The notes under the pieces are model-generated. The model was not told the DNA's origin. It saw nothing but the letters and a program-made list of their open reading frames with translations, and did no database searches. Of a DNA stretch of 64,000 bases, positions 62,828 to 64,000 are shown piece after piece. The stretch's first letter is position 1. Every line of letters begins with the position of its first letter. Position numbers and translations under genes: made by a program. Source of the DNA: Porphyrobacter sp. IPPAS B-1204 (GTDB taxonomy: Bacteria; Pseudomonadota; Alphaproteobacteria; Sphingomonadales; Sphingomonadaceae); assembly GCA_003724185.1 (NCBI GenBank), contig RHGM01000001.1:1510001-1574000 (forward strand), given 5' to 3'.

Positions 62828-63436
62828 TTATGCCTCCAGCTCGACATCCCAATACAGCCAGTCGCGCCAGGTTTCGTGCAGATAGCCCGGCGGGAAGAGC
62901 TTGCCGGCCTGTTGCAACTGCCAGCTGGTCGGGCGGATTGGGGCCTGGTGCAGCGCCATCGCGGCCTGCTTGGGCGTGCGCCCGCCCTTTTTCATGTTGC
63001 AGGGCGCGCAGGCGGTGATGATGTTCTCCCACGTGGTGCGCCCGCCCAACCGGCGCGGGACCACGTGGTCGAAAGTCAGGTGTTCGTGGCTGCCGCAATA
63101 CTGGCACTGGAAGCGGTCACGCAGGAACACGTTGAAGCGGGTGAAGGCGGGAAATTCGCTCTGCTTCACATATTGCCTGAGCGCGATAACGCTCGGGATT
63201 TTCATGTCAAAGCTGGGCGAATGCACGCTGCGGTCATAGCTGGCGACAATGTCCACCCGGTCGAGGAACACCGCCTTGATCGCGGTCTGCCACGGCCACA
63301 GGCTGAGCGGGTAATAGGACAAAGGGGTGTAATCGGCGTTGAGCACCAGCGCCGGGCAGGCCGACAGGTTCCGGGTCGGGTCTTCATCGACCCCGCGGAA
63401 CCGGGCGGCTCTTTCGATCAGTTCGGCATTGAACAC
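62828..63436 (-). CDS. HNH endonuclease
   Basis: From the GTG preceded by GGGAGGAACGCGCAAG the product has about 202 residues (VFNAELIERAARFRG). An ATG at 63466 would add ten residues. The C-terminal HNH core is complete: QYCGSHEHLTFDHVVPRRLGG, then ENIITACAPCNMKKGGRTP with the zinc CxxC pairs. This group is widespread in alphaproteobacteria as a solitary chromosomal gene of unclear role. Confidence 0.88.
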   Translation of the reverse strand: MFNAELIERAARFRGVDEDPTRNLSACPALVLNADYTPLSYYPLSLWPWQTAIKAVFLDRVDIVASYDRSVHSPSFDMKIPSVIALRQYVKQSEFPAFTRFNVFLRDRFQCQYCGSHEHLTFDHVVPRRLGGRTTWENIITACAPCNMKKGGRTPKQAAMALHQAPIRPTSWQLQQAGKLFPPGYLHETWRDWLYWDVELEA

Positions 63437-63578
63437 CTTGCGCGTTCCTCCCTGATTGACGTGCATCCTGACGTGGCATGGCAAAGAGTCAAACCCGTTA
63501 CAGGGTGGGTATCCACAGGGACGGGCTGTGGAGAGCCTGTGGATAGCGCAAGATTATGTCCTGTGGCATGGCGCAGCG

Positions 63579-64000
63579 ATGCCTGACCGCGCGCCCCAAG
63601 TGACCCGTTTCGCGCCCAGCCCCAACGGGCGGCTGCATCTGGGCCATGCGCTGTCGGCGATCGTCGCGCATGATCTGGCGCGCGACAGTGGCGGGCGGTT
63701 TCTGCTCAGGATCGAGGATATTGACGGGCCGCGTTCCCGCCCCGAACTGGCGGATGAATTCCGCCGCGATCTCGAATGGCTCGGGCTGGCATGGGACGAA
63801 GTGCCCGCGCAATCCACCCGGCTGGCCAGCTATGCCGCCGCTGCCGAGACGCTGAAGGCGCGGGGTTTGCTCTATCCCTGCACCTGCACCCGCAAAGAGA
63901 TCGAAGAGGCGGGGGCGCGGCCGGGCCTTGAGGGCCTGATCTACCCTAGCACCTGCAAACGAACGCAGCCCGACCCATCGCGCTCGGCGGCATGGCGGCT
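63579..64000 (+). CDS. gluQRS: Glutamyl-Q tRNA(Asp) synthetase (partial, 3' end outside window)
   Basis: The visible part has the class I synthetase HIGH region as FAPSPNGRLHLGHALSA, LRIEDIDGPRS, and the zinc ligands CTCTRKE plus a later Cys, as in GluQ-RS paralogues of GltX that glutamylate queuosine in tRNA(Asp). The start ATG is at 63579. It fits with queC (38555-39253) in the same genome, since queuosine is the substrate. Confidence 0.9.
   Translation, partial: MPDRAPQVTRFAPSPNGRLHLGHALSAIVAHDLARDSGGRFLLRIEDIDGPRSRPELADEFRRDLEWLGLAWDEVPAQSTRLASYAAAAETLKARGLLYPCTCTRKEIEEAGARPGLEGLIYPSTCKRTQPDPSRSAAWR

Overview
The window is a 64 kb piece of a GC-rich (by eye about 65% GC) alphaproteobacterial chromosome, most likely Sphingomonadales, family Erythrobacteraceae or a close relative. 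Pointers are the acyl-carrier-protein/serine palmitoyltransferase pair for sphingolipid synthesis, a single-cysteine DksA, a DivK-like regulator, remnants of an alphaproteobacterial gene transfer agent (GTA) and the overall gene style. No rRNA, tRNA or CRISPR array was seen. The ends cut two genes: rtcR at the left and gluQRS at the right.

Region 1 (1-17.9 kb) is the most striking part. Divergent from the RNA-repair regulator gene rtcR lies a near-consensus sigma-54 promoter followed by rtcB (RNA ligase) and rtcA (RNA 3'-phosphate cyclase). They are followed on the same strand by a tightly packed cluster related to the E. coli yeh (molR-region) genes: a DUF4132 giant, a MoxR AAA+ ATPase, a DUF5682 protein, a CoxE-like vWA protein and a SWIM zinc-finger protein. 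A second DUF4132 paralogue converges on the cluster from the other side. The physical link suggests that a MoxR/vWA 'ternary' system is controlled together with RNA repair. Both DUF4132-1 and the DUF5682 gene carry a one-base frameshift in a homopolymer (G7 and C8).

Region 2 (17.9-29.4 kb) is core metabolism and regulation: kynA-kynU tryptophan catabolism, a DUF4112 protein, a solitary oligopeptide-type binding lipoprotein, a PilZ protein, dksA, a Sel1-repeat protein, an acyltransferase/GDPD/RidA/HAD/DUF3572 run, divK, an orphan PycTM (DUF5706)-type membrane protein, and acp-spt.

Region 3 (29.5-35.3 kb) is mobile and decayed. It holds a frameshifted sugar-dehydrogenase-like lipoprotein gene, a 3.14 kb IS1595-family element with terminal inverted repeats, an 8-bp target duplication and four passenger genes, and a GTA remnant. 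In the remnant the 5' part of the large terminase is joined directly to the 3' part of a DUF2793 gene, which implies loss of the structural core.

Region 4 (35.4-64 kb) is mostly core: an OmpA-family porin, an MFS transporter, queC, hslO, argF-argD, a glycine-rich double cold-shock protein, two sterol-desaturase-family enzymes, a GMC oxidoreductase, glnK-amtB behind a sigma-54 promoter, prfC, pheST, rpmI-rplT, an HNH endonuclease and gluQRS. Between rplT and pheS sits an unusual module of two AraC-type paralogues flanking a secreted SH3-like protein gene.
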